Below are positions 1 to 5,912 of a stretch of 7,462 nt of DNA, one piece after another. The notes under the pieces are model-generated. The model had not been told where the DNA came from, searched no databases, and worked only from the letters and a program-made list of their open reading frames with translations. A program made the position numbers and the translations under genes. The stretch's first letter is position 1, and each line of letters opens with the position of its first letter. Source of the stretch: Candidatus Babelota bacterium (GTDB taxonomy: Bacteria > Dependentiae > Babeliae > Babeliales > JABCYS01); contig JABCYS010000043.1 of NCBI GenBank assembly GCA_013290085.1, positions 1 to 7,462 of the forward strand, written 5' to 3'.

Positions 1-213
1 TTCTTTTAATATTTTTTCAACGACAGCAACATCCCCTGCTCGTACTGCAGCATGAAAATTAGTTAAAACAAGTACCATATCTAACAGTCTATGATCCTCG
101 GGGTTCATACGTTGAGCAACGAGCTGTTTTTTATGGTCGGCCCGAGACATGCTCTGTGAAAAATGAAAGCCGCCGATAACTATTAGCGCTAAGGAAAGCG
201 TGAATTTATTCAT
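1..213 (-). CDS. Exported protein with ankyrin-like N-terminal helices (partial, runs off left edge)
   Basis: Reading leftward from an ATG at 213 there are 71 uninterrupted codons to the window edge, so only the N-terminus is visible. Residues 1-22 look like a signal peptide: a Lys at position 3, then a hydrophobic run (FTLSLALIVIGGFHF) and small or polar residues SQSMS. Residues 30-50 are a charged linker. From about residue 52 the sequence FHAAVRAGDVAVVEKILKE matches the helix-turn-helix pattern of an ankyrin repeat (xLHxAVxxGDxxxVxxLL). Ankyrin-repeat proteins usually mediate protein-protein contacts, and exported ones are common in host-associated bacteria. The start is supported by AAGGG six bases upstream and by a promoter with a perfect TATAAT. 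Only one incomplete repeat is visible, so the ankyrin call is moderate. The open frame and signal peptide are firmer. Confidence 0.72.
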   Translation of the reverse strand, partial: MNKFTLSLALIVIGGFHFSQSMSRADHKKQLVAQRMNPEDHRLLDMVLVLTNFHAAVRAGDVAVVEKILKE

Positions 214-264
214 GCAAAGCCCTTTTTTGACAGATTAACCAACCAGCTTAATACAACGCTTTCA

Positions 265-292
265 ATTATATCCTCATTATGACAGACCGCAA
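265..292 (-). promoter_or_regulatory. Sigma70-type promoter for the exported ankyrin-like gene
   Basis: On the minus strand TTGCGG (292-287) is followed after 16 bases by a perfect TATAAT (270-265). Transcription would start near 258, giving a leader of about 45 bases before the ATG at 213. The -35 is weak (3 of 6) but the -10 is ideal. It lies back to back with the plus-strand promoter of the Nudix gene. Confidence 0.6.
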
Positions 293-322
293 TTCTGCCA
301 AATTAGAACACGCCAACTAAGC

Positions 323-342
323 CCCTCCTCATTTGAGGTGGG
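323..342. repeat. Imperfect inverted repeat overlapping the Nudix promoter -35
   Basis: CCC-T-CCTCA (323-331) and TGAGG-T-GGG (334-342) form an inverted repeat: eight matched pairs, one T/T mismatch and a two-base centre. The right arm contains the proposed -35 hexamer TTGAGG (333-338). It could be an operator-like site. No U-tract follows on either strand, so it is not an obvious terminator. Its function is unknown. Confidence 0.4.
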
Positions 343-361
343 AAAGGAAAAAAAATATGGT
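333..361 (+). promoter_or_regulatory. Sigma70-type promoter for the Nudix-FKBP operon
   Basis: TTGAGG (333-338), 17 bases, then TATGGT (356-361). Alternatively an extended -10, TG-G-TATGCT (358-366), may be used. Transcription would begin roughly at 368-373, a leader of about 40 bases to the ATG at 413. This placement argues against translation starting at the in-frame GTG at 338, which lies inside the promoter. Confidence 0.5.
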
Positions 362-412
362 ATGCTGCCGAGGGCAAAAAGATGCAACCCCATTTCAAAA
401 AGGGATTTTTTT

Positions 413-1042
413 ATGAAACAAGCAGTAACGCAAAAACCCCAAGCGCCGATTGTTGAAAATGATGAACTTATCTTGGTCATAAAACGAGATGAGCTTTTTC
501 CCAAAGGTGCCTGGTCTGGCATGAAAAGTGTAGATTTTGAAAAATACAGCACACTCATTCAAAAAAAACAGGAGTTCATGCCGCGCTCCCACATGGAAAC
601 AGATCCTACCTACAAACAAATTATTCCCTACCTTATTTACGAATATCAAGATCGCTACTTTTTAATGCAGCGCCAATCAAAATCAAGTGAGCAGCGCCTT
701 CAAAGTAAATATTCTCTTGGCATTGGTGGCCACATTCGAAAAGAAGATTTAAGCAGCGATTCTATTGCTGATTGGGCTCGTCGCGAGTTTCATGAAGAAG
801 TTAACTTTAAAGGAACATTTACCATCGAACCACTTGGCATTTTAAATGATGACTCCAATGCCGTTGGTCAGGTTCATGCCGGTTTTGTTTTTTTACTCAA
901 AGGCGACTCTCCTCGCATCACCGTAAAATCAGAATTAAAAAGTGGCGTTTTACTTTCTTTGGAAGAACTCAGAGATTTTTATGATCGCATGGAAAGTTGG
1001 ACACAAATAGTTTTTGACTTTTTAACTGAAAGTAAGAAATGA
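413..1042 (+). CDS. Nudix (MutT-family) hydrolase, probably COG4112-like predicted phosphoesterase
   Basis: A 209-residue protein of the Nudix superfamily, which hydrolyses nucleoside diphosphates linked to another moiety using a metal bound by the Glu pair of the Nudix box. The box is visible as GGH at 105-107 through REFHEEVNF at 124-132, so R124, E125, E128 and E129 of the RExxEE core are kept. It is divergent: the Gly-to-Arg spacing is about four residues longer than the canonical GX5EX7RE, and the final Gly is Asn131. The N-terminal half (LFPKGAW at 28-34, FMPR at 55-58, [10 protein letters not shown] at 64-73, RYFLMQR at 81-87) is the pattern I associate with the predicted phosphoesterases of COG4112. 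The substrate cannot be told. The frame stays open upstream to a GTG at 338, but ATG 413 has AGGG eight bases before it and the upstream part overlaps the promoter. The stop overlaps the FKBP start by four bases (ATGA), so the two are probably co-translated. Confidence 0.85.
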   Translation: MKQAVTQKPQAPIVENDELILVIKRDELFPKGAWSGMKSVDFEKYSTLIQKKQEFMPRSHMETDPTYKQIIPYLIYEYQDRYFLMQRQSKSSEQRLQSKYSLGIGGHIRKEDLSSDSIADWARREFHEEVNFKGTFTIEPLGILNDDSNAVGQVHAGFVFLLKGDSPRITVKSELKSGVLLSLEELRDFYDRMESWTQIVFDFLTESKK

Positions 1043-1512
1043 AACTTTTTTCAAAAAACATTTTTCTACTAACTCCCATTCTTCTTTTACCAGCATGTGG
1101 TAATGCAACGGGCAAAAAAGAATCTTCACCTTCTCAATCAGAGGCTTCTATGGCAAAAACAGTTCTCCCTTCCGGTCTTCAATATGAAATTCTTCAAGCA
1201 GCCCCTGCTGATGGAAAATCTCCTGCCGCAGGACAACGGGTTGCCGTTCATTATACTGGCTGGCTTGATAAAAATGGTGAGCCTGGCGCAAAGTTTGATA
1301 GTTCAGTTGATCGCGGTGAGCCCTTTGTGTTCGTTGTTGGCGTTGGCCAAGTAATCAAGGGCTGGGATGAAGGTGTTCTTAGTATGAAGGTGGGAGAAAA
1401 GCGTCGCTTGGTTATCCCTGCCAATCTTGGCTACGGTAGCCGCGGTGCGGGCGCTGTCATTCCGCCAAACGCAACACTTATTTTCGATGTTGAGTTATTA
1501 GGCGTTGCCTAA
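1039..1512 (+). CDS. FKBP-type peptidyl-prolyl cis-trans isomerase, putative lipoprotein
   Basis: A 157-residue protein that catalyses cis-trans isomerisation at Xaa-Pro bonds, here probably as an envelope folding factor. Residues 1-20 form a lipoprotein signal: KLFSKN, a hydrophobic core ([10 protein letters not shown]) and a lipobox-like LPAC ending at Cys20, with an unusual Pro at -2. Residues 21-44 are a Ser/Lys-rich tether. The FKBP domain spans about 45-157. It keeps the active-site aromatics corresponding to FKBP12 Tyr26, Phe36-Asp37, Val55-Ile56, Trp59, Tyr82 and Phe99 as Tyr72, Phe86-Asp87, Val105-Ile106, Trp109, Tyr132 and Phe149. The segment [15 protein letters not shown] is a textbook FKBP C-terminus. 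The FKBP12 His87 position is Ala. The domain stands alone, without the dimerising N-terminal domain of FkpA/Mip. Its ATG lies inside the stop of the Nudix gene, with only a weak AAG-rich ribosome site, consistent with coupling. Confidence 0.95.
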   Translation: MKLFSKNIFLLTPILLLPACGNATGKKESSPSQSEASMAKTVLPSGLQYEILQAAPADGKSPAAGQRVAVHYTGWLDKNGEPGAKFDSSVDRGEPFVFVVGVGQVIKGWDEGVLSMKVGEKRRLVIPANLGYGSRGAGAVIPPNATLIFDVELLGVA

Positions 1513-1598
1513 CCTTTCGTAAACTACACCGGCTTGTTTTTGTTCCAAGCAAAAATTGTTTGCCCTGTTTGCCACTACATCGTTTTTAATCTAAATCA

Positions 1599-1628
1599 TT
1601 GAAGAAAAAGATCCCCCTCAGCTATAGT
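1599..1628 (+). promoter_or_regulatory. Sigma70-type promoter for the membrane-protein gene pair
   Basis: TTGAAG (1599-1604), an 18-base spacer, then TATAGT (1623-1628). Transcription would begin about 1634-1636, leaving a leader of only about 20 bases to the ATG at 1654. The -10 sits just inside the left arm of a perfect inverted repeat (1613-1649). Confidence 0.55.
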
Positions 1629-1649
1629 GAAGATAATAGTTTGAGGGGG
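1613..1649. repeat. Perfect 8-bp inverted repeat bracketing the -10 box and covering the ribosome-binding site
   Basis: CCCCCTCA at 1613-1620 is the exact reverse complement of TGAGGGGG at 1642-1649, with 21 bases between. The right arm is also the purine-rich ribosome-binding site (GAGGGGG) of the gene starting at 1654. The left arm lies in the promoter spacer. If transcription starts at about 1635 the left arm is not in the RNA, so a DNA operator is more likely than an RNA hairpin. If there is an upstream start, or read-through from the FKBP gene, the hairpin would mask the ribosome site. Confidence 0.5.
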
Positions 1650-1653
1650 ATGC

Positions 1654-2274
1654 ATGTATATCTGGAACTATCACGCACTTGCGCAGCGATTTAAAACTCA
1701 CACACTTACCACACGAGAAAAATTAAAATATTTGCTGGCCATCATGATTTATGTGCCAACCGGGCTCATGGGTTCTAACTGGGTCCCTGGCATTTACCGT
1801 TTGATTTACGCCATAAGTAACAAGTTTCTGGCAACGAAATCTTCTCACGTTCCGCCGTTAAAAGTTTTCAACGATTTTAACTCCGTCACTGATATTGTGG
1901 TTGTTGGCATTGTAGGCTTAGGAGTCATCCTTTGTTACTGGACTAATCGCCGCGGGGACGGGAGAAATTTTATCGAACGGTTTATGTGCTTGAGTATCCC
2001 CATTTCAATTCGGATAAGCGTTTATGTTCTCGTTATATTTTTTGTCATTCTTGGTAGTTCATTAGTTTATTTTTACTTCAAGCTTCAACTAATTGCTCAG
2101 ACTCACGGATTTTTAGTGGGGTTCAAACAACTCAAGCGTCTTAAGCGGCTCATGCCTGTCATGGCATTTATCAGCCATCGTGTTCACATACTTTCCTGTG
2201 TTATGGCCGTTACTTCACTGATATGGAGCTTTTTTTTGTTAAACAAGGAAATTAGGTATATCGCAAAAAAATAG
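1654..2274 (+). CDS. Multi-pass membrane protein of unknown function
   Basis: A 206-residue protein I do not recognise. It begins with a polar, basic stretch (WNYHALAQRFKTHTLTTREKLKYLL, about residues 4-28). Hydrophobic segments follow at about 26-40 (weak), 79-96, 121-143 and 176-196, so probably four membrane helices with short loops. Basic clusters (RRGDGR at 99-104; KQLKRLKR at 158-165) flank helices and suggest cytoplasmic sides. No catalytic motif is visible. The ATG at 1654 has GAGGGGG just upstream. An ATG at 1650 is in a different frame. The next gene follows after 29 bases on the same strand and is also a membrane protein, so the two are probably an operon and may act together. Confidence 0.75.
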   Translation: MYIWNYHALAQRFKTHTLTTREKLKYLLAIMIYVPTGLMGSNWVPGIYRLIYAISNKFLATKSSHVPPLKVFNDFNSVTDIVVVGIVGLGVILCYWTNRRGDGRNFIERFMCLSIPISIRISVYVLVIFFVILGSSLVYFYFKLQLIAQTHGFLVGFKQLKRLKRLMPVMAFISHRVHILSCVMAVTSLIWSFFLLNKEIRYIAKK

Positions 2275-2290
2275 GTTAATGGGCGTTAAT

Positions 2291-2296
2291 AAGGAG
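2291..2296 (+). promoter_or_regulatory. Strong Shine-Dalgarno (AAGGAG) for the second membrane gene
   Basis: AAGGAG is placed seven bases before ATG 2304 and ten before the adjacent in-frame ATG 2307. It is the best ribosome-binding site in the window and favours the first ATG. Confidence 0.75.
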
Positions 2297-2303
2297 ATTT
2301 AAA

Positions 2304-3278
2304 ATGATGCACACCGTAAAACGAGTACTCATTGGATTTGCTACTATATTTACCAGTCTTCAATTTGTGTTAAGTCACAGCAAACTCATTATTTTTTCTG
2401 TGCCATCGATACTGTGGAGTTTTTTTGGCGCGCCGGTTCTTTTAGAACTCTCAACAAAACATAATTTTTTAAACTTGCCGGGGTATGTGTATGTGTTTGT
2501 TTTTAGTTTTGTAGGGCTCATTATTTTTAATTTTATTTATCTTGGGATTTCCTACTTTCACTTATCGTATTTAGAAAAAAAACATCCCCTCTCTCTATTA
2601 AAGTGTGTCGGACTTAGCTGGGGAAAAATGAATCAAGTAATTAGTTGGGCATTGGTTAGTGCACTTATAGGAACTTCATTTTTTCATACCTCAACTACCT
2701 TAGAGGCCAAAACAGATATTCTTTCGTATGTTTTTTTTGAAGCATTGGAAACTTTTTGGTGGCTCATCAACTTTTTAATCATCCCGGTTTTTACGGGCAA
2801 CCATTCAGTTGCGTATGCTGCTTCATGGGCAATAAAGGCTATTGTTTCAGAGCCGAGCATGATTCTTGGTGCTGGCGGCGGGCTTCTCTTGCTCAAAAGT
2901 TGGCTGGGCAAGTTGCTTTTTTATCAGGTTATTGTGCGCACGCCCTTTTTGCTTGCCTACTTCAACTTAGTAACGTTTCATACCACTGACCGCGCATTTG
3001 TTATGTTTGTGCTTCTTCCGGTGATTGGCATTCTCGTGGCAACATGTATATCCGTGGTGCTGTCTGCCGTTGAAGCAACGCTTGCCTCAAGTCTTTATGC
3101 TAAGTTTATTGGTAGGGCGCCGGAGTTCCAGGATTCTGATTTTTGGCGGCTCTTTGTTATGGCGATTTTGGTCTTTGTTGTTTTTGTGTTGCTAGCTTTT
3201 TCAGTGGCTACTGCGGTCATTGTTCTTTCTGCGTCAACACCGCAGGTTAAGAACATAATCATGTCGTTGTTGTCGTAG
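2304..3278 (+). CDS. Multi-pass integral membrane protein, DUF6159-like
   Basis: A 324-residue, very hydrophobic protein with about six or seven membrane segments, near residues 26-48, 61-83, 112-127, 150-165, 187-198, 232-258 and 282-311. Three features recall the DUF6159 family of uncharacterised membrane proteins. One is a central SWALVSALIGT (114-124). Another is an aromatic WWLINFLIIPVF (152-163) followed by a Ser-Trp in a predicted loop. The third is a late segment ending in ATLASSLYAKF (258-268) and a polar loop before the last helix. This resemblance is from memory of the pattern and is not proven. There is no enzymatic motif and no signal peptide beyond the first helix. Its last codons are antisense to the 3' end of the HicB-like frame (3259-3278), and I see no terminator between these convergent genes. 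Confidence 0.75.
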   Translation: MMHTVKRVLIGFATIFTSLQFVLSHSKLIIFSVPSILWSFFGAPVLLELSTKHNFLNLPGYVYVFVFSFVGLIIFNFIYLGISYFHLSYLEKKHPLSLLKCVGLSWGKMNQVISWALVSALIGTSFFHTSTTLEAKTDILSYVFFEALETFWWLINFLIIPVFTGNHSVAYAASWAIKAIVSEPSMILGAGGGLLLLKSWLGKLLFYQVIVRTPFLLAYFNLVTFHTTDRAFVMFVLLPVIGILVATCISVVLSAVEATLASSLYAKFIGRAPEFQDSDFWRLFVMAILVFVVFVLLAFSVATAVIVLSASTPQVKNIIMSLLS

Positions 3279-3549
3279 TGGGATAAGGCCTCAATGGTGG
3301 AGCTCTCAGCGTACACTTCGAACTTTTAGATTGTTCAGTGTAAACTGCCCGAGAATCATTCTCAGGCATCTCGCCACGCTCCTCGCACCACTTCAGATAA
3401 TCATCAACCGAATCTTTAAATGCCTTCTCAAGTTCCTTCATCGTTGTTCCTTGAAAGGTAACAACATCCTGTAATCCCATGACTTCGCCATGGAATATTT
3501 TTGCATCACTATCAAAGGTAACTTGAGCAACATACTCTTTATACTTCAT
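3259..3549 (-). CDS. HicB-like antitoxin-family protein with a frameshifted C-terminus, no HicA partner
   Basis: Read leftward from ATG 3549 (an in-frame ATG at 3555 also exists) this gives 96 residues. Residues 1-62 are a clear HicB fold: MKYKEYVAQVTFDSDAKIF, then GLQDVVTFQG, then ELEKAFKDSVDDYLKWC and ERGEMPE. HicB proteins neutralise HicA mRNA interferases and usually continue with SGKF-type residues into a ribbon-helix-helix DNA-binding domain. Here the frame after PENDS becomes unrelated (RAVYTEQSKSSK...) and ends in six Thr read antisense from the neighbouring membrane gene. Dropping one base near 3351-3353 restores PENDSGQFTLNNLKVRSVR and a stop at 3306, giving 80 residues. So this is probably a decayed or shortened HicB. 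It starts seven to thirteen bases after the GNAT stop and should share its transcript. The partial domain may still fold. Confidence 0.8.
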   Translation of the reverse strand: MKYKEYVAQVTFDSDAKIFHGEVMGLQDVVTFQGTTMKELEKAFKDSVDDYLKWCEERGEMPENDSRAVYTEQSKSSKCTLRAPPLRPYPTTTTTT

Positions 3550-3556
3550 CGTCATT

Positions 3557-3560
3557 TCCC
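3557..3560 (-). promoter_or_regulatory. Ribosome-binding site deciding the HicB-like start
   Basis: GGGA (minus strand 3560-3557) lies seven bases before ATG 3549 but only one base before ATG 3555. It therefore favours the start giving MKYKEY, which also matches the usual HicB N-terminus. The site begins within a few bases of the GNAT stop codon. Confidence 0.5.
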
Positions 3561-3562
3561 AA

Positions 3563-4084
3563 TTAAACAGAAAAAACCATCAGGTAATCCGGATTTTCTG
3601 GTATCCCGGCAATCTTATACATGGGCACGGCAATAACTCTGAGCCATTTTGAAGCAGGAGCAAAGCCACTACCACTGTATAATCGCACAAGGTTTTTCAA
3701 CCTTTCTGCACGATCTTCAATCTCAATGATCTGCCCCTGGTCCCCTAGCTCAAAGGGTCCGGGCTGGATGAATATTTTACGTGCACCACTTTTTACCAAT
3801 GTGTCGCACGTATGCTTAATCAACTCTTTTGCATAACCATTACTGCGATATTCCGGATGGATAAAAAGCTCATACAATGCATACCAACCAAAACTCGAAT
3901 TTAACTGCGCATAGTTAATGAAACCAACAGGCGTCTCATCAACCAGAATAACTATTTTTTTCCCTGGCCATTGCGGCTCAGACGGCAGTTCTTCTGCAAA
4001 CGAGATTTGTGGTGTGTGAGAAGCGCAAACAAAGCTGATAAAAGCCAGAACGACAAATGAAGCTGATATTCGAAGAAAATGCAT
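3563..4084 (-). CDS. Exported GNAT-family N-acetyltransferase
   Basis: A 173-residue GNAT protein, which transfers an acetyl group from acetyl-CoA to an amine. The acceptor is unknown. Residues 42-155 carry the fold: beta strands KIVILVDETPVGFINYA (43-59), motif A LYELFIHPEYRSNGYAKELI (70-89) with the pyrophosphate-binding R80-x-x-G83-x-A85, a helix to about 99, then RKIFIQP, and a final part with RLYSGSGFAPASKWLRV (134-150), typical of the end of GNAT domains (YxxxGF). Unusually, residues 1-21 form a signal peptide: HFLR, a hydrophobic stretch SASFVVLAFISFV, and a VCA/S cleavage site, followed by a flexible linker. There is no ATG, GTG or TTG between residue 2 and the GNAT core, so this N-terminus cannot be trimmed away easily. 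GTGAG lies eight bases before the ATG. It is followed at once by the HicB-like gene. Confidence 0.85.
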   Translation of the reverse strand: MHFLRISASFVVLAFISFVCASHTPQISFAEELPSEPQWPGKKIVILVDETPVGFINYAQLNSSFGWYALYELFIHPEYRSNGYAKELIKHTCDTLVKSGARKIFIQPGPFELGDQGQIIEIEDRAERLKNLVRLYSGSGFAPASKWLRVIAVPMYKIAGIPENPDYLMVFSV

Positions 4085-4120
4085 AAGGATTTCTCACTTT
4101 AACTATAATGCAATACCTTA

Positions 4121-4149
4121 ATTATCCTAGCACTGAGATACTTTGAAAA
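4121..4149 (-). promoter_or_regulatory. Candidate promoter for the GNAT-HicB-like pair
   Basis: On the minus strand TTTTCA (4149-4144), 17 bases, then GATAAT (4126-4121). An alternative -10, TATAGT, lies at 4107-4102 but has no good -35. The -35 overlaps the T-tract of the helicase terminator, so the pair has its own promoter directly behind the upstream gene's end. Confidence 0.45.
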
Positions 4150-4175
4150 AAAGGCCCAGAATTTCTTCCAGGCCC
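4146..4175 (-). terminator. Rho-independent terminator of the DEAD-box helicase gene
   Basis: On the minus strand GGCCTGGAA pairs with TTCTGGGCC (nine pairs, two of them G-U) around a GAAA tetraloop, followed by seven T. It lies 37 bases after the helicase stop. Read on the plus strand the same hairpin is followed by a weaker T-rich run (TCTTCTTT). Confidence 0.92.
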
Positions 4176-4211
4176 TCTTCTTTATAACTTACAAAACCTT
4201 ATAAACTTTTT

Positions 4212-5912
4212 TTAAAACCGACGATCTCTACGACGCCCACCAAAACCCCCACGATTTCTGCCGCCACCTCTATCAGATCTTTCTGGGCGCCTTTGGCGAT
4301 GCCCTTGTCCTTGTTCTGACGGCTGCTCAGCAGTGATGCTGACACGCATGCGGTTTCCTTGCACCTGAGGATCGAGTTGAAGAGCTTCAACAATACCATC
4401 GGCTAAATCTGCCGGTACTACGACAAAACTATGCCCACGCATAAGCTTGATGCGCTTGATTTGATCTTTTTTGATTTTATTGGTTTCTACCAAGCGATTG
4501 ATAATATCGTTCTTGGTAATATTCTTATCCTGGCCAACGCCTAAGAACAATTCTGAAAGATCGTCATGCGTTGTAAGTTCGGTAGCGTGAACAAATGGAA
4601 TGCTTTCTTCTTGAGCAAGATCTTTGAGGAATTTATCGTACAGGACAGCGACTAATACTTTTTTTATGTTTTGATCGTCGTACGAATTAAGTAGCTCTTC
4701 AAGCTGTTCTTGATACGGTGCGGCGTGTTGCTTTTCAAGCAACCCTTTCATGTAATCAGCTGCAAGCTGACTGCGTACGTGCGCTATTTCTTTAGCAGTC
4801 GGGATATCAATAGGATGAACCTCTACCTTAAACCTACGTTCAAGCATATTAATTTTTCTCTTCTCACTTGGCGCGATAAAGGTAATTGCGATGCCTTCTT
4901 TCCCCGCTCTGCCCGTACGCCCAATTCTATGAACGTAACTTTCTAAATCATCGGGGAGGGAATAGTTGATAACGTGCGTCAAATCTGCAACGTCAATCCC
5001 GCGTGCTGCCACATCGGTTGCTACTAAGATAGGAAAATCTTTTTCTTTAAATTTCTTAATGATTCTATTGCGCTGTGCTTGGCTCAAGTCACCATGCAAT
5101 GCATTGGCCTTGTAACCGCGACGCATGAGTCGTTCTGCAACTTCGCTAGTCAATATTTTGGTAGGACAGAAAACAAAACCATAAAACTCCGGAGCGTTGT
5201 CGATAAAACGACACAACGCCTCAGTACGATAGCGTTGTTGTACCACGCAGAAATATTGTTTTGTTTTTCCCGTCGTTACGTCTTTTGGACTCACTCTGAC
5301 CGACACCGTATTTTTCATGTGCCGTTTCATGATGTCATCAATGCCCGGTTTTACGGTAGCTGAGAAAAGCCAGATTTGGCGAGTCTTTGGCGCGAATGTT
5401 AAAATTTCATCAACCTCTTCCTTGAACCCCATATCAAGCATAATGTCTGCTTCATCAAGCACTAAGGTATTAAGATCTTTTAAGTTCAGAGTTTTGCGAC
5501 GGAGGTGATCGTTAAGTCGCCCGGGTGTTCCAACGACGACATGCACGCCACGGCGCAGGGCATTTATTTGCTCCGGCATAGAGACACCACCATAAATAGG
5601 TTCGATGATAACCGGCAGGTGTTTGGCGGCCTGCCGTAAGCTGGCAGTGATTTGCACCACAAGTTCTCGGGTTGGGGCAACGATTAACCCCTGAACCGAT
5701 CTGTTTTTAAGGTCTATTTTTTGAAGTAACGGGATACCGAAGGCGAGTGTTTTTCCGGTTCCGGTTTGTGCTTGGCCGTGGAGATCAATTTTTTCTGGGG
5801 CTAAAAGAACTGGTATGGCGCGTTTTTGAATTTCTGTTGGTTGTGTAAAACCAAGCTCATCAAGCGCCTGTTGAATCTGGGGGAGTAATTGTAAATCTTT
5901 AAAAGAGGTCAT
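4212..5912 (-). CDS. deaD: ATP-dependent DEAD-box RNA helicase, CsdA/DeaD type
   Basis: A 566-residue RNA helicase that unwinds short RNA duplexes with ATP, probably in ribosome assembly, mRNA turnover and cold adaptation. All motifs are intact: the Q motif around F22-Q29, Walker A AQTGTGKT (48-55), PTREL (80-84), GG (108-109), TPGR (129-132), DEAD (153-156), SAT (184-186), FVFCPTK (246-252), TDVAARGID (299-307) and HRIGRTGR (328-335). After a helical linker (about 370-455), residues 460-527 (ITKNDIINRL... IKLMRGHSFVVVP) match the DbpA-type RNA-binding domain. The tail (540-566) is rich in Arg and Gly, typical of RNA-binding extensions in DeaD. The length is somewhat below E. coli CsdA. The ATG at 5912 gives the standard SFKDLQLLPQ start, yet no Shine-Dalgarno is visible upstream (CTACTCCC). 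It is divergent from rpsA. The symbol rests on domain layout; another DEAD paralogue name is possible. Confidence 0.96.
   Translation of the reverse strand: MTSFKDLQLLPQIQQALDELGFTQPTEIQKRAIPVLLAPEKIDLHGQAQTGTGKTLAFGIPLLQKIDLKNRSVQGLIVAPTRELVVQITASLRQAAKHLPVIIEPIYGGVSMPEQINALRRGVHVVVGTPGRLNDHLRRKTLNLKDLNTLVLDEADIMLDMGFKEEVDEILTFAPKTRQIWLFSATVKPGIDDIMKRHMKNTVSVRVSPKDVTTGKTKQYFCVVQQRYRTEALCRFIDNAPEFYGFVFCPTKILTSEVAERLMRRGYKANALHGDLSQAQRNRIIKKFKEKDFPILVATDVAARGIDVADLTHVINYSLPDDLESYVHRIGRTGRAGKEGIAITFIAPSEKRKINMLERRFKVEVHPIDIPTAKEIAHVRSQLAADYMKGLLEKQHAAPYQEQLEELLNSYDDQNIKKVLVAVLYDKFLKDLAQEESIPFVHATELTTHDDLSELFLGVGQDKNITKNDIINRLVETNKIKKDQIKRIKLMRGHSFVVVPADLADGIVEALQLDPQVQGNRMRVSITAEQPSEQGQGHRQRRPERSDRGGGRNRGGFGGRRRDRRF

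Noticed and set aside
338..412. In-frame GTG extension of the Nudix gene by 25 residues
   Set aside because: It overlaps the proposed promoter, the extra residues do not resemble the family, and ATG 413 has its own ribosome-binding site.
1532..1573. Hairpin GCTTG/CAAGC and tandem TGTTTGCC copies after the FKBP gene, considered as a terminator or repeat array
   Set aside because: The stem has only five pairs, is followed by A rather than T, and the repeat is just two short copies. I see no convincing terminator here.
3095..3316. Minus-strand open frame inside the end of the second membrane gene
   Set aside because: It lies antisense to a well-supported membrane protein, has no ribosome site or recognisable domain, and also overlaps the HicB-like frame.
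3556..4140. Search for a HicA toxin beside the HicB-like gene
   Set aside because: The space around it is occupied by the GNAT gene and the convergent membrane gene. No small double-stranded-RNA-binding-type frame was found on either strand.
4710..5508. Several plus-strand open frames antisense to the helicase
   Set aside because: The minus-strand frame encodes every DEAD-box motif. The opposite-strand frames have no family resemblance or translation signals.
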